From the NCBI RefSeq assembly GCF_014648775.1, contig NZ_BMRT01000006.1, positions 186,001 to 250,000 of the forward strand: 64,000 nucleotides of DNA. Direction: 5' to 3'. Position 1 is the stretch's first letter, and the number at the start of each line of letters is the position of its first letter. Source of the stretch: Streptomyces abikoensis. GTDB taxonomy: Bacteria; Actinomycetota; Actinomycetes; Streptomycetales; Streptomycetaceae. Of this stretch, positions 31,468 through 42,815 are shown one piece after another. The notes under the pieces were generated by a model. That model made no database searches, was not told the DNA's origin, and saw only the letters and a program-made list of their open reading frames with translations. The translations under genes and the position numbers were made by a program.

Positions 31468-32541
31468 GTGAACTGGGACGACGAGTCCACCTACGCACCC
31501 CCCGCGGCCGACCGCCTCGTCGGTACCGCCGCCGACGGGGAGGATCAGGCTGTCGAGGCCGCCCTGCGGCCCAAGGATCTCGACGAGTTCATCGGGCAGG
31601 AGCGCGTCCGCGAACAGCTCGACCTCGTCCTGAAGGCCGCCCGCGCCCGGGGCGCCACCGCCGACCACGTCCTGCTCTCCGGCGCCCCCGGCCTCGGCAA
31701 GACCACCCTGTCGATGATCATCGCGGCCGAGATGGGCGCCCCCATCCGCATCACCTCCGGCCCCGCCATCCAGCACGCCGGCGACCTGGCCGCGATCCTC
31801 TCCTCCCTCACCGAGGGGGAGGTGCTCTTCCTCGACGAGATCCACCGCATGTCCCGGCCCGCCGAGGAGATGCTCTACATGGCCATGGAGGACTTCCGGG
31901 TCGACGTCATCGTCGGCAAGGGGCCCGGTGCCACCGCCATCCCCCTGGAGCTGCCGCCCTTCACCCTCGTCGGCGCCACTACCCGCGCCGGGCTGCTGCC
32001 GCCCCCGCTGCGCGACCGCTTCGGCTTCACCGGCCACATGGAGTTCTACTCGCCCGCCGAGCTCCAGCGCGTCGTCCGCCGCTCCGCCCGCCTCCTCGAC
32101 GTGGAGATGGCGGACCAGGGCGCCGCCGAGATCGCCGGCCGCTCCCGTGGCACGCCCCGCATCGCCAACCGGCTGCTGCGCCGCGTCCGCGACTATGCGC
32201 AGGTCAAGGCCGATGGTGTGATCACCCAGGAGATCGCCGCCCAGGCCCTGGCGGTGTACGAGGTGGACGGCCGCGGGCTGGACCGGCTGGACCGGGCCGT
32301 GCTCACCGCGCTGCTCAAGCTCTTCGGCGGCGGTCCCGTCGGGCTGTCCACGCTGGCCGTGGCCGTGGGGGAGGAGCGCGAGACGGTCGAGGAGGTCGCC
32401 GAGCCGTTCCTGGTGCGCGAGGGCCTGCTGGCCCGTACGCCCCGGGGCCGGGTCGCCACCCCGGCGGCCTGGGCGCACCTCGGGCTGGTGCCGCCGCAGC
32501 AGGGCGGGGCACCCGGACAGCGGGGTCTCTTCGGGGAGTGA
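31468..32541 (+). CDS. ruvB: Holliday junction helicase RuvB
   Basis: Hexameric AAA+ motor for branch migration. In the 357-residue chain the Walker A motif is GAPGLGKTT near residue 73, Walker B VLFLDEIHRM near residue 120, sensor 1 LVGATTRAGLL, and the arginine finger lies in APLRDR-like PPPLRDRFGFTG. The winged-helix C-terminus follows. The start is GTG 31468, with GAGGT upstream. An earlier in-frame start would overlap ruvA and lacks a ribosome binding site. Confidence 0.98.
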   Translation: MNWDDESTYAPPAADRLVGTAADGEDQAVEAALRPKDLDEFIGQERVREQLDLVLKAARARGATADHVLLSGAPGLGKTTLSMIIAAEMGAPIRITSGPAIQHAGDLAAILSSLTEGEVLFLDEIHRMSRPAEEMLYMAMEDFRVDVIVGKGPGATAIPLELPPFTLVGATTRAGLLPPPLRDRFGFTGHMEFYSPAELQRVVRRSARLLDVEMADQGAAEIAGRSRGTPRIANRLLRRVRDYAQVKADGVITQEIAAQALAVYEVDGRGLDRLDRAVLTALLKLFGGGPVGLSTLAVAVGEERETVEEVAEPFLVREGLLARTPRGRVATPAAWAHLGLVPPQQGGAPGQRGLFGE

Positions 32542-32704
32542 CGGCGCGGGGGCTGGTCCGGTCAGGAACCACGGTGCCATGCTGGGCGTTGTTCCATCGG
32601 TGCGGAACCGCTTAGACTCCGCCGATGCCGTCCGTATCGCACGGCATACCACCCCCGTAGACCAGGCCGTTTCCCCAGCGGTCGTGTGAAGGAATCCCCG
32701 TCCC

Positions 32705-33208
32705 GTGAATATCGCGACTCTCCTGCCGTTCATCGTGCTCATCGGGGCCATGTTCCTGATGACGCGCTCGGCGAAGAACAAGCAGCGCCAGGCCGTGCAG
32801 ATGCGCGACCAGATGCAGCCAGGTACCGGTGTCCGGACGATCGGCGGCATGTACGCGACCGTCAAGGAGATCCACGACGACACGGTTCTCCTGGAGGTCG
32901 CCCCCGGCGTCCACGCCATCTACGCGAAGAACGCCATCGGCGCCGTCCTGGAGGACGCCGAGTACAACCGCATCGTCCACGGCCTCGAGCCGGAGGAGAC
33001 GCCGGTCGTGCCCGACGACGCCTCCTCGCTCACCGAGGCCGTCGAGACCGGCGAGCCCCCGGTCGACAAGAAGATCGACCTGGGCAAGGGCGCCGCTCCG
33101 GCCGAGGGCGGGACCAAGGACACCGAGGCGGGGGCCGAGAAGTCCGGCGAGGCGACCGAGCCGAAGGACAAGGACGCGAAGCGGGACGGCGACACCGACG
33201 CCAAGTAG
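32705..33208 (+). CDS. yajC: Preprotein translocase subunit YajC
   Basis: Small SecDF-associated membrane protein. One N-terminal span (IATLLPFIVLIGAMFLMTR) is followed by a conserved QMRDQMQPGTGVRTIGGMYA block, then VLLEVAPGVHAIYAKNAIG. The C-terminal 60 residues are a charged low-complexity tail typical of actinobacterial YajC. Start GTG 32705. Total 167 residues. A hairpin follows, so secD probably has its own promoter as well. Confidence 0.96.
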   Translation: MNIATLLPFIVLIGAMFLMTRSAKNKQRQAVQMRDQMQPGTGVRTIGGMYATVKEIHDDTVLLEVAPGVHAIYAKNAIGAVLEDAEYNRIVHGLEPEETPVVPDDASSLTEAVETGEPPVDKKIDLGKGAAPAEGGTKDTEAGAEKSGEATEPKDKDAKRDGDTDAK

Positions 33209-33216
33209 TCCTTCTC

Positions 33217-33258
33217 CGGAACCGCGGAGCACCCACTGAGCGGTGCGCCGCGGTTCCG
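33217..33258 (+). terminator. Hairpin between yajC and secD
   Basis: CGGAACCGCGG (33217-33227) pairs with CCGCGGTTCCG (33248-33258). An inner GCACC/GGTGC stem extends it, with one mismatch. Confidence 0.65.
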
Positions 33259-33356
33259 TTACGGTCTAGGCTCCGGCGGGGGCAGGTCCCCACATCATTT
33301 CGTGGCCGCCCGGCGAACACCCGACGCCCGGCGGTTGGACAGGGAGAAACGACAAG

Positions 33357-35186
33357 GTGGCAGCACCGAAGAAGGGCCGCAGGTCCCCGGGCGGCCAGGG
33401 CAGGCCGGGACGAGTCCTGGCCCTGATCCTGATCGCCATGGTGGCGCTCACCGGGGGGATGTTCGCCTCCGGGCACACCACACCGCGGTTGGGCATCGAC
33501 CTCGCGGGCGGCACCAGCTTCACGCTGGAGGCCAAGAACCAGCCGGGCAAGCCCAACGCGATCAACAAGACCAATATGGACACCGCCGTCGGCATCATCG
33601 AGCGGCGTGTCAACGGTCTTGGTGTGACCGAGGCCGAGGTCCAGACGCAGGGCAGCAAGCACATCATCGTGAACATCCCCCGGGGGACGAACGCGAAGCA
33701 GGCTCGCCAGCAGGTAGGCACCACCGCTCAGCTCGGTTTCCGGCCCGTCCTCACCGCGACCGCCGGTGTCAAGACGCCCGAGCCGACGCCCTCCTCCTCG
33801 GCCGACAAGGGCAAGGGGAGCCAGTCCGGCGACAAGTCCGCTGATAAGTCGGCTGACAAGTCCGGCGACAAGAACAAGCCCTCCGGCTCGTCCTCCGCCT
33901 CCACCGGTCCCCAGGGCCGTCCCGTGACCGACGCCCTCAAGGCCGACGGCACCCCGACCCCGCAGGCCACCGCGTCCGTGTCCGACGGCAAGAACGCCGA
34001 CGGCAAGAAGGACGACGCCAAGAAGGACGACAAGAAGGCGCCCACCCCGCCGCCCACCCCGGGCACCGGTGGCATGGCCGCCCTCCAGAAGCAGCTCGAC
34101 GCCCTCGACTGCTCCACCAAGGAGAGCCGCTCCAAGGCCAACGAGGCCGCCTCCGCGGCCAAGCCCACCGACCCCATCGTCGCGTGCCGCAAGGACGGCT
34201 CCGTCAAGGAGATCCTCGGCCCGGTGGCCGTGGAGGGCGCGACCATCAAGGACGCCAACGCCGTCTTCGACTCCCAGGGCGGCAAGGGCTGGCTCGTCCA
34301 GCTGAAGTTCAACTCCTCCGGCGCCAAGAAGTTCGCCGACGTCACCGGCCAGCTGGCCGGCAAGCCGTCGCCGCAGAACCAGTTCGCGATCGTCCTCGAC
34401 GGCGAGGTCGTCTCCGACCCGTCCGTGAGCACGTCCATCGTCGGCGGCCAGGCGGAGATCTCCGGTGGCTTCACCCAGCAGAGCGCTCAGGACCTCGCCA
34501 ACGTGCTGTCCTACGGCGCCCTGCCGCTGTCCTTCGACGTCGTCACCGAGCAGACGGTGACCGCCGCGCTCGGCGGTGAGCAGCTGCGGGCCGGCCTGAT
34601 CGCCGGTGCCATCGGCCTCGCCCTCGTCGTGCTCTACCTGGTGATCTACTACCGCGGTCTGGCGCTCGTCGCCCTCGCGAGCCTCGCGTGCTCCGCCGTG
34701 CTCACCTACACGATCATGGTCCTGCTCGGCCCGGCCATCGGCTTCGCGCTGAACCTGCCGGCCGTCTGCGGCGCCATCGTCGCCATCGGTATCACCGCCG
34801 ACTCGTTCATCGTCTACTTCGAGCGCATCCGCGACGAGATCCGCGAGGGCCGCACCCTGCGTCCCGCCGTGGAGCGCGGCTGGCCGCGCGCCCGCCGCAC
34901 GATCCTCGTCTCGGACTTCGTCTCCTTCCTCGCCGCCGCGGTGCTCTTCATCGTCACCGTCGGCAAGGTGCAGGGCTTCGCGTTCACCCTCGGCCTCACC
35001 ACGCTCCTCGACGTCGTCGTGGTCTTCCTCTTCACCAAGCCCCTCATGACGATCCTCGCCCGCCGCAAGTTCTTCGCCAGCGGCCACCCGTGGTCCGGTC
35101 TGGACCCCCAGCGGCTCGGCGCCAAGCCGCCGCTGCGGGCCTCCCGCCGCCGTCCCTCCGCCACCGTCGACCCGAAGGAGGCGTGA
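33357..35186 (+). CDS. secD: Protein translocase subunit SecD
   Basis: Proton-driven helper of Sec export. The chain has 609 residues. A first span near residues 16-36 leads to the P1 domain starting LGIDLAGGTSFTLEAK. The P1 domain then carries an Ala/Ser/Lys/Asp/Pro-rich insertion at residues 137-237 (GDKSADKSADKSGDKNK is part of it). After it come DGEVVSDPSVSTSIVGGQAE and the five-span core with ITADSFIVYFERIRDE and FTKPLMTILARR. Start GTG 33357. secF begins two bases after the stop. Confidence 0.97.
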   Translation: MAAPKKGRRSPGGQGRPGRVLALILIAMVALTGGMFASGHTTPRLGIDLAGGTSFTLEAKNQPGKPNAINKTNMDTAVGIIERRVNGLGVTEAEVQTQGSKHIIVNIPRGTNAKQARQQVGTTAQLGFRPVLTATAGVKTPEPTPSSSADKGKGSQSGDKSADKSADKSGDKNKPSGSSSASTGPQGRPVTDALKADGTPTPQATASVSDGKNADGKKDDAKKDDKKAPTPPPTPGTGGMAALQKQLDALDCSTKESRSKANEAASAAKPTDPIVACRKDGSVKEILGPVAVEGATIKDANAVFDSQGGKGWLVQLKFNSSGAKKFADVTGQLAGKPSPQNQFAIVLDGEVVSDPSVSTSIVGGQAEISGGFTQQSAQDLANVLSYGALPLSFDVVTEQTVTAALGGEQLRAGLIAGAIGLALVVLYLVIYYRGLALVALASLACSAVLTYTIMVLLGPAIGFALNLPAVCGAIVAIGITADSFIVYFERIRDEIREGRTLRPAVERGWPRARRTILVSDFVSFLAAAVLFIVTVGKVQGFAFTLGLTTLLDVVVVFLFTKPLMTILARRKFFASGHPWSGLDPQRLGAKPPLRASRRRPSATVDPKEA

Positions 35187-35187
35187 G

Positions 35188-36312
35188 ATGTCGCGACTCG
35201 GTACTCTCGGCGCCCGGCTCTACCGCGGCGAGGTCGGCTACGACTTCGTGGCCAAGCGGAAGATCTGGTACGGCATCTCGATCCTGATCACCATCACGGC
35301 CATCGTCGGCCTGGCGGTGCGTGGTCTGAACTTCGGCATCGAGTTCTCCGGCGGCGCGGTCTTCACCACCCCCAAGACCTCGGTCTCGGCCGAGGCCGCC
35401 CGCAAGACGGCCCAGGACGTCTCGGGTCACCCCGCGATCGTCCAGAAGCTCGGTGACAAGACGCTGCGCGTCCAGGTCAGCGACCTCACCCCCGACCAGT
35501 CCCGCAAGACGCAGGAAGCGCTGGCCAAGAAGCTGGACGTCGACCTGAACAAGGTCAACACCGACATCGTCGGCCCCAGCTGGGGTGATGAGATCGCCAA
35601 CAAGGCCTGGACGGGCCTCGGCGTCTTCATGATCCTCGTGGTCGTCTACCTGGCCATCGCCTTCGAATGGCGGATGGCGCTGGCCGCGCTGATCGCCCTG
35701 ATCCACGACCTCACCATCACCGTCGGCGTCTACGCGCTCGTCGGCTTCGAGGTCACCCCGGGCACCGTGATCGGTCTGCTGACGATCCTCGGTTACTCCC
35801 TCTACGACACCGTCGTCGTCTTCGACGGTCTGAAGGAGAGCGCGAAGGACCTCACCAAGCAGACCCGCTTCACCTACAGCGAGATCGCCAACCGCAGCCT
35901 CAACGGCACGCTGGTGCGCTCCATCAACACCACGGTCGTCGCGCTGCTGCCGGTCGCCGGCCTGCTGTTCATCGGCGGCGGCTTCCTCGGCGCGGGCATG
36001 CTCAACGACATCTCGCTCGCCCTGTTCGTCGGCCTCGCGGCCGGTGCCTACTCCTCGATCTTCATCGCCACCCCGCTGGTCGCCGACCTCAAGGAGCGCG
36101 ACCCGCAGATGAAGGCCCTGACCAAGCGGGTGCGTGCCCGCCGTGCCGCCGACGCCGCCAAGGCCGAGGCGGGCGGGGCCGTCCAGGACCGCGAGCCGTC
36201 CGACGCTGACGGCGCGGACGACGAGGAGCCGGAGGACGCCGCCGCCGGGGTCGTCTCCCAGCGCCGCCAGAGCCGCGGTCGCGGCGGCCGTCCCTCGGGG
36301 AAGCGCCGATGA
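35188..36312 (+). CDS. secF: Protein translocase subunit SecF
   Basis: Partner of SecD in the six-span plus six-span complex. The 374-residue chain shows NFGIEFSGGAVFTTP just after the first span, then GYSLYDTVVVFDGLKES and the following NRSLNGTLVRSINTTVVALLP with its characteristic Asn/Arg cluster. A charged tail of about 60 residues (ending in GGRPSGKRR) follows the last span. Start ATG 35188. The stop overlaps apt by four bases. Confidence 0.98.
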   Translation: MSRLGTLGARLYRGEVGYDFVAKRKIWYGISILITITAIVGLAVRGLNFGIEFSGGAVFTTPKTSVSAEAARKTAQDVSGHPAIVQKLGDKTLRVQVSDLTPDQSRKTQEALAKKLDVDLNKVNTDIVGPSWGDEIANKAWTGLGVFMILVVVYLAIAFEWRMALAALIALIHDLTITVGVYALVGFEVTPGTVIGLLTILGYSLYDTVVVFDGLKESAKDLTKQTRFTYSEIANRSLNGTLVRSINTTVVALLPVAGLLFIGGGFLGAGMLNDISLALFVGLAAGAYSSIFIATPLVADLKERDPQMKALTKRVRARRAADAAKAEAGGAVQDREPSDADGADDEEPEDAAAGVVSQRRQSRGRGGRPSGKRR

Positions 36313-36857
36313 GCGCCCCGCAGGAGCTGCGCGAGCTGCTGCTCAGCCGCATCCACGACGTGCCGGACTACCCGAAGCCGGGCGTGATGTTCAAGGACAT
36401 CACCCCGCTGCTCGCCGACGCTGAGGCGTTCGCCGCGCTCACCGACGCCCTCGCCGGGCTCTGCGAGCGCCACGGCGCCACCAAGGTCGTCGGCCTGGAG
36501 GCCCGCGGGTTCATCCTGGCCGCCCCGGTCGCCGTCCGTGCCGGGCTGGGCTTCGTGCCCGTCCGCAAGGCGGGCAAGCTTCCCGGCGCCACGCTGGCCC
36601 AGTCGTACGAGCTGGAGTACGGCACCGCCGAGATCGAGATGCACGCCGACGCCCTCGTCGAGGGCGACCGCGTCCTCGTCATCGACGACGTGCTGGCCAC
36701 CGGTGGCACGGCCGAGGCGTCCCTGAAGCTGATCCGCCGCGCCGGCGCCGAGGTCGCCGGTGTCGCGGTGCTGATGGAGCTGGGCTTCCTGCCCGGCCGC
36801 GCCCGGCTGGAGCCCGCCCTCGACGGCGCGCCCCTGGAGGCGCTGATCACCGTCTGA
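36309..36857 (+). CDS. apt: Adenine phosphoribosyltransferase
   Basis: Salvages adenine with PRPP to AMP. In the 182-residue chain the PRPP-binding motif VLVIDDVLATGGTAEASL is near residue 120, and PKPGVMFKDITPLL near the N-terminus is diagnostic of Apt. Adenine-contact residues are in VGLEARGFILAAPVAV. The ATG at 36309 overlaps the secF stop. A strong terminator follows. The secD-secF-apt-rel order is the usual actinobacterial arrangement. Confidence 0.97.
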   Translation: MSAPQELRELLLSRIHDVPDYPKPGVMFKDITPLLADAEAFAALTDALAGLCERHGATKVVGLEARGFILAAPVAVRAGLGFVPVRKAGKLPGATLAQSYELEYGTAEIEMHADALVEGDRVLVIDDVLATGGTAEASLKLIRRAGAEVAGVAVLMELGFLPGRARLEPALDGAPLEALITV

Positions 36858-36886
36858 GCCGCCCGTTCGAGGGTGGGCCCACACAC

Positions 36887-36922
36887 GCGGCGGGCACCGG
36901 GGAAGTCCCCGGTGCCCGCCGC
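36887..36922 (+). terminator. Terminator after apt
   Basis: A perfect 16-bp stem, GCGGCGGGCACCGGGG (36887-36902), and its complement (36907-36922) with loop AAGT. It separates the secDF/apt operon from rel. Confidence 0.85.
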
Positions 36923-37024
36923 TGTTGTTCCTGATGGCGCCCCGTGCGCGGCGGTCCGGTGGCCGGGATCGATACCATGGCAGTCCGGACCTGAACGGGG
37001 GGCCGGTACGCATGAGGAGTGCTC

Positions 37025-39586
<2,562 letters not shown>

Positions 39587-39608
39587 GCGGTCCATAGCGG
39601 TCCATGAG

Positions 39609-39640
39609 TAAGGGGCTCCGGCAATAGCCGGAGCCCCTTA
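39609..39640. terminator. Bidirectional terminator between rel and the DUF349 gene
   Basis: TAAGGGGCTCCGGC (39609-39622) pairs exactly with GCCGGAGCCCCTTA (39627-39640), loop AATA, between two convergent genes. Confidence 0.9.
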
Positions 39641-39657
39641 CCGCGTCAACGGCTCGA

Positions 39658-40887
39658 TCAGCCGCCGAACTCCTCAAGGCCCTTCAGGGCCTGGTCGAGC
39701 AGCGCCTTGCGGCCCTCGAGCTCCTGCGAGAGCTTGTTGGCCTTGGCGTCGTTGCCCGCGGCGCGCGCCTTGTCGACCTGCTCCTGGAGCTTGTCGACGG
39801 CGGCCTGGAGCTGACCCGTCAGCCCGGCCGCACGGGCCCGCGCCTCCGGGTTCGTGCGCCGCCACTCGGCCTCCTCGGCCTCCTGGATGGCCCGCTCGAC
39901 CGCGTGCATCCGGCCCTCGATCTTCGGGCGGGCGTCGCGCGGCACATGGCCGATGGCCTCCCAGCGCTCGTTGATCGAACGGAACGCGGCCCGGGCCGCC
40001 TTCAGATCGGTCACCGGGAGCAGCTTCTCGGCCTCGACGACCAGCTCCTCCTTCAGCGTGAGGTTGCCGGACTGCTCGGCGTCGCGCTCGGCGAAGACCT
40101 GGCCGCGGGCCTGGAAGAAGACGTCCTGCGCGCCCCGGAAACGGGCCCACAGCTCGTCCTCCGCCTCGCGCTGGGCGCGCCCGGCGGCCTTCCAGTCGGC
40201 CATCAGGTCGCGGTAGCGCGCGGCCGTCGGCCCCCAGTCCGTCGAGCCCGAGAGCGACTCGGCCTCGGCGACCAGCTTCTCCTTGACCTTGCGGGCCTCC
40301 TCGCGCTGCGCGTCCAGCGAGGCGAAGTGCGCCTTGCGCCGCTTGGAGAACGCCGACCGGGCGTGCGAGAAGCGGTGCCACAGCTCGTCGTCGGTCTTGC
40401 GGTCCAGCCGGGGCAGCCCCTTCCAGGTGTCCACCAGGGCGCGCAGCCGCTCGCCGGCCGAGCGCCACTGCTCGCTCGCCGCCAGCTCCTCGGCCTCGGC
40501 GACCAGCGCCTCCTTGGCCGTACGGGCCTCCTCGGACTGCTTGGCCTTCGCCGCCTTGCGCTCCTCGCGGCGCGTGTCGACGGTGGCGACGAGCTTGTCC
40601 AGCCGCTCCCGCAGCGCGTCCAGGTCGCCCACCACGTGATGCTCGTCGACCTGGGTGCGGATGTGATCGATCGCGGCCATCGCGTCCTTGGCCGAGAGAT
40701 CGGTGGTCCTCACCCGTCGCTCGAGGAGGCCGATCTCGACGACCAGGCCCTCGTACTTGCGCTCGAAGTAAGCCAGGGCCTCCTCAGGGGACCCCGCCTG
40801 CCACGAGCCGACGACCTGCTCGCCGTCGGCAGTACGCACGTACACGGTGCCCGTCTCATCGACGCGGCCCCACGGGTCGCTGCTCAC
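39658..40887 (-). CDS. DUF349-domain protein
   Basis: Unknown function. The 409-residue chain is almost entirely helical, with at least four DUF349 repeats, each a pair of long helices with a W at the turn (for example WKGLPRLDRKTDDELWHRFS and WGPTAARYRDLMADWKAAGR). The N-terminal 60 residues hold a short strand-rich block, DPWGRVDETGTVYVRTADGE. The layout suggests a scaffolding or RNA-associated protein. Start GTG 40887 follows GGAGGCGCT. Confidence 0.88.
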   Translation of the reverse strand: MSSDPWGRVDETGTVYVRTADGEQVVGSWQAGSPEEALAYFERKYEGLVVEIGLLERRVRTTDLSAKDAMAAIDHIRTQVDEHHVVGDLDALRERLDKLVATVDTRREERKAAKAKQSEEARTAKEALVAEAEELAASEQWRSAGERLRALVDTWKGLPRLDRKTDDELWHRFSHARSAFSKRRKAHFASLDAQREEARKVKEKLVAEAESLSGSTDWGPTAARYRDLMADWKAAGRAQREAEDELWARFRGAQDVFFQARGQVFAERDAEQSGNLTLKEELVVEAEKLLPVTDLKAARAAFRSINERWEAIGHVPRDARPKIEGRMHAVERAIQEAEEAEWRRTNPEARARAAGLTGQLQAAVDKLQEQVDKARAAGNDAKANKLSQELEGRKALLDQALKGLEEFGG

Positions 40888-41101
40888 AGCGCCTCCTCCA
40901 CATGATGGCGGGGCCGTCGTCGCGGCCCGCGCGCATCGTCCACAGTTGTTGCCGGGCAGGGCCGCGCCCTGACCGGGTCCGACGGCTTGATCATCCGGGT
41001 GCGCGGAACCGTCGGAGCAGGCACCCTACACAACGCCAACATAGGCGAACGGCGGCCCGGCTGTCCGTATCCCGCGCGACCGAAATTTCGCCGTACGGGC
41101 G

Positions 41102-41908
41102 TCAGCTTCTGGTCACCGCCGCCTTGTCGATGACGACGGTGGCGTTCGGCGCGCCGTCGCCGGCCCCGGAGCTCTCGCCCGCGTCGGCGATCTTCTTCAG
41201 CGTCTTCATGCCCTCGGCGCCGATGGTGCCGAACGGCGTGTACTGCGGCGGCAGCTGGCTGTCCTGGTAGACGAGGAAGAACTGGCTGCCGCCGGTGTGC
41301 GGCTGGCCGGTGTTGGCCATCGCCACCGTGCCCGCGGGGTAGACGTTCCCCTTGAGCTTCGGGTCCTTGAGGTTCTCGTCCTCGATCGTGTAGCCGGGGC
41401 CGCCCTGGCCGGTGCCCTTGGGGTCGCCGCACTGGAGGACGTAGATCCCCGCGGTGGTCAGCCGGTGGCACTTGGAGTGGTCGAAGAAGCCTTCCTTCGC
41501 CAGGAAGTCGAAGGAGTTGACGGTGTGCGGGGCGTTCGCGGCGTCGAGCTTGAGGTCGATGGCGCCGCACGTGGTCGTGAGGTTCATCGCGTACGACGCC
41601 GACTTGTCGACCGTCATCTCCGGCTCGGACTTCCACGTCTTCGCGGACGGCGTGCCCGGAGCGGGCTTCGCGCAGGGGTCCTTCTTGGGCGTGGGAGCGG
41701 CGTCGGCGGCGACGTCCTTCTTCCCGCCGTCGTCGACCAGGGCACCGGTGGCGTACGCGGTCGCGCCCGCGGCCAGCACCACGGCCACTCCGGCGGCGAT
41801 CACCGCGTTCCGGCGGCGGGCCTTGCGGCGGGCCGCCTCGCGGCGCTGCTGCTGGCGTTCGAACTTCTCCCGGGCGAGCTGGCGCCGCCGCTGCTCGTTA
41901 CTGACCAC
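41102..41908 (-). CDS. Membrane-anchored cyclophilin-type peptidyl-prolyl isomerase
   Basis: Cis-trans isomerase held at the outer face of the membrane. The 268-residue protein begins with a basic segment (QRRREAARRKARRRNAVIA) and one span (AAGVAVVLAAGATAYATGAL). The cyclophilin barrel has FFDHSKCHRLTTAGIYVLQC, with H replacing the usual first F of the FHRV-type motif, and GTVAMANTGQPHTGGSQFFL. Of the catalytic set, R is kept in CHRLT. GTG 41908 has GAGGAG upstream and was chosen over a longer frame that lacks homology. Confidence 0.9.
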   Translation of the reverse strand: MVSNEQRRRQLAREKFERQQQRREAARRKARRRNAVIAAGVAVVLAAGATAYATGALVDDGGKKDVAADAAPTPKKDPCAKPAPGTPSAKTWKSEPEMTVDKSASYAMNLTTTCGAIDLKLDAANAPHTVNSFDFLAKEGFFDHSKCHRLTTAGIYVLQCGDPKGTGQGGPGYTIEDENLKDPKLKGNVYPAGTVAMANTGQPHTGGSQFFLVYQDSQLPPQYTPFGTIGAEGMKTLKKIADAGESSGAGDGAPNATVVIDKAAVTRS

Positions 41909-42096
41909 CGGGTCCTCTCCTCGTGCCGTCGCTGTGCATGTCATAAGCCACGAATCGCAACTGTCGCCCGTACCGTATACGGGTTCGCCGTGGTGGGAGT
42001 GCCGCCGGTAGGCTCTGAGGCGGTCGGGTGTCCCCGCCTCGGGGGCGTCCGCCGGAAAGACCGCCTGCAAGAACTCGCCGATCATTAAGGACGAAC

Positions 42097-42804
42097 GTGC
42101 TCATTGCCGGGTTCCCCGCCGGGGCCTGGGGGACCAACTGCTACCTGGTCGCCCCCGCCGCCGGCGAGGAGTGCGTGATCATCGACCCGGGCCACCAGGC
42201 GGCCCAGGGCGTCGAGGACGCGCTCAAGAAGCATCGGCTCAAGCCCGTCGCCGTCGTCCTCACCCACGGCCACCTCGACCACGTCGCCTCGGTCGTCCCG
42301 GTGTGCGGCGCCCATGACGTCCCCGCCTGGATCCACCCCGCCGACCGCTACATGATGAGCGACCCGGAGAAGGCCCTCGGCCGCTCCATCGGGCAGCACC
42401 TCATGGGCGAGCTCACGGTGGGCGAGCCGGACGACGTCAAGGAGCTCTCCGACGGCAGCCGGCTGGAACTCGCGGGGCTGGAGTTCTCCGTCGCGCACGC
42501 GCCCGGCCATACCAAGGGGTCGGTGACCTTCAGGATGCCCGAGACCGCTGAGATCCCCTCGGTGTTCTTCTCGGGCGACCTGCTGTTCGCCGGCTCCGTC
42601 GGACGCACCGACCTGCCCGGCGGTGACCACGCCGAGATGCTCCAGTCGCTGGCCCGTGTGTGCCTGCCCCTGGACGACTCGACCGTGGTGCTGTCCGGCC
42701 ACGGCCCCCAGACGACCATCGGCCAGGAGCGCGCCACCAACCCGTACCTTCGGGAAGTGGCCGCCGGCCTCGGAGCCCCCTCGGCTCCGCGACGAGGAAT
42801 GTGA
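42097..42804 (+). CDS. Metallo-beta-lactamase-fold hydrolase, glyoxalase II-like
   Basis: Probable hydroxyacylglutathione-hydrolase-like or thioesterase enzyme. The zinc site THGHLDH is near residue 59, then PGHTKGSVTF near residue 135, FSGDLLFAGSVGRTDLPGG, and the last histidine in VLSGHGPQTTIGQE. Length 235 residues. The GTG 42097 lies close to the divergent cyclophilin gene. Streptomyces use mycothiol rather than glutathione, so the true substrate may be a mycothiol ester. That is inference. The stop is followed closely by hisS. Confidence 0.92.
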   Translation: MLIAGFPAGAWGTNCYLVAPAAGEECVIIDPGHQAAQGVEDALKKHRLKPVAVVLTHGHLDHVASVVPVCGAHDVPAWIHPADRYMMSDPEKALGRSIGQHLMGELTVGEPDDVKELSDGSRLELAGLEFSVAHAPGHTKGSVTFRMPETAEIPSVFFSGDLLFAGSVGRTDLPGGDHAEMLQSLARVCLPLDDSTVVLSGHGPQTTIGQERATNPYLREVAAGLGAPSAPRRGM

Positions 42805-42815
42805 CGAGAGTTTCC

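Noticed and set aside
28485..31490. A minus-strand open frame of about 1000 codons opposite pdxT, yebC, ruvC and ruvA
   Set aside because: It overlaps four clear genes and has no family features. High GC keeps stop codons rare in antisense frames.
36963..36990. Sigma-R promoter before rel (GGGAT at 36963-36967)
   Set aside because: The -10 position 18 bases later reads GAC instead of GTT, so the motif does not fit well enough.
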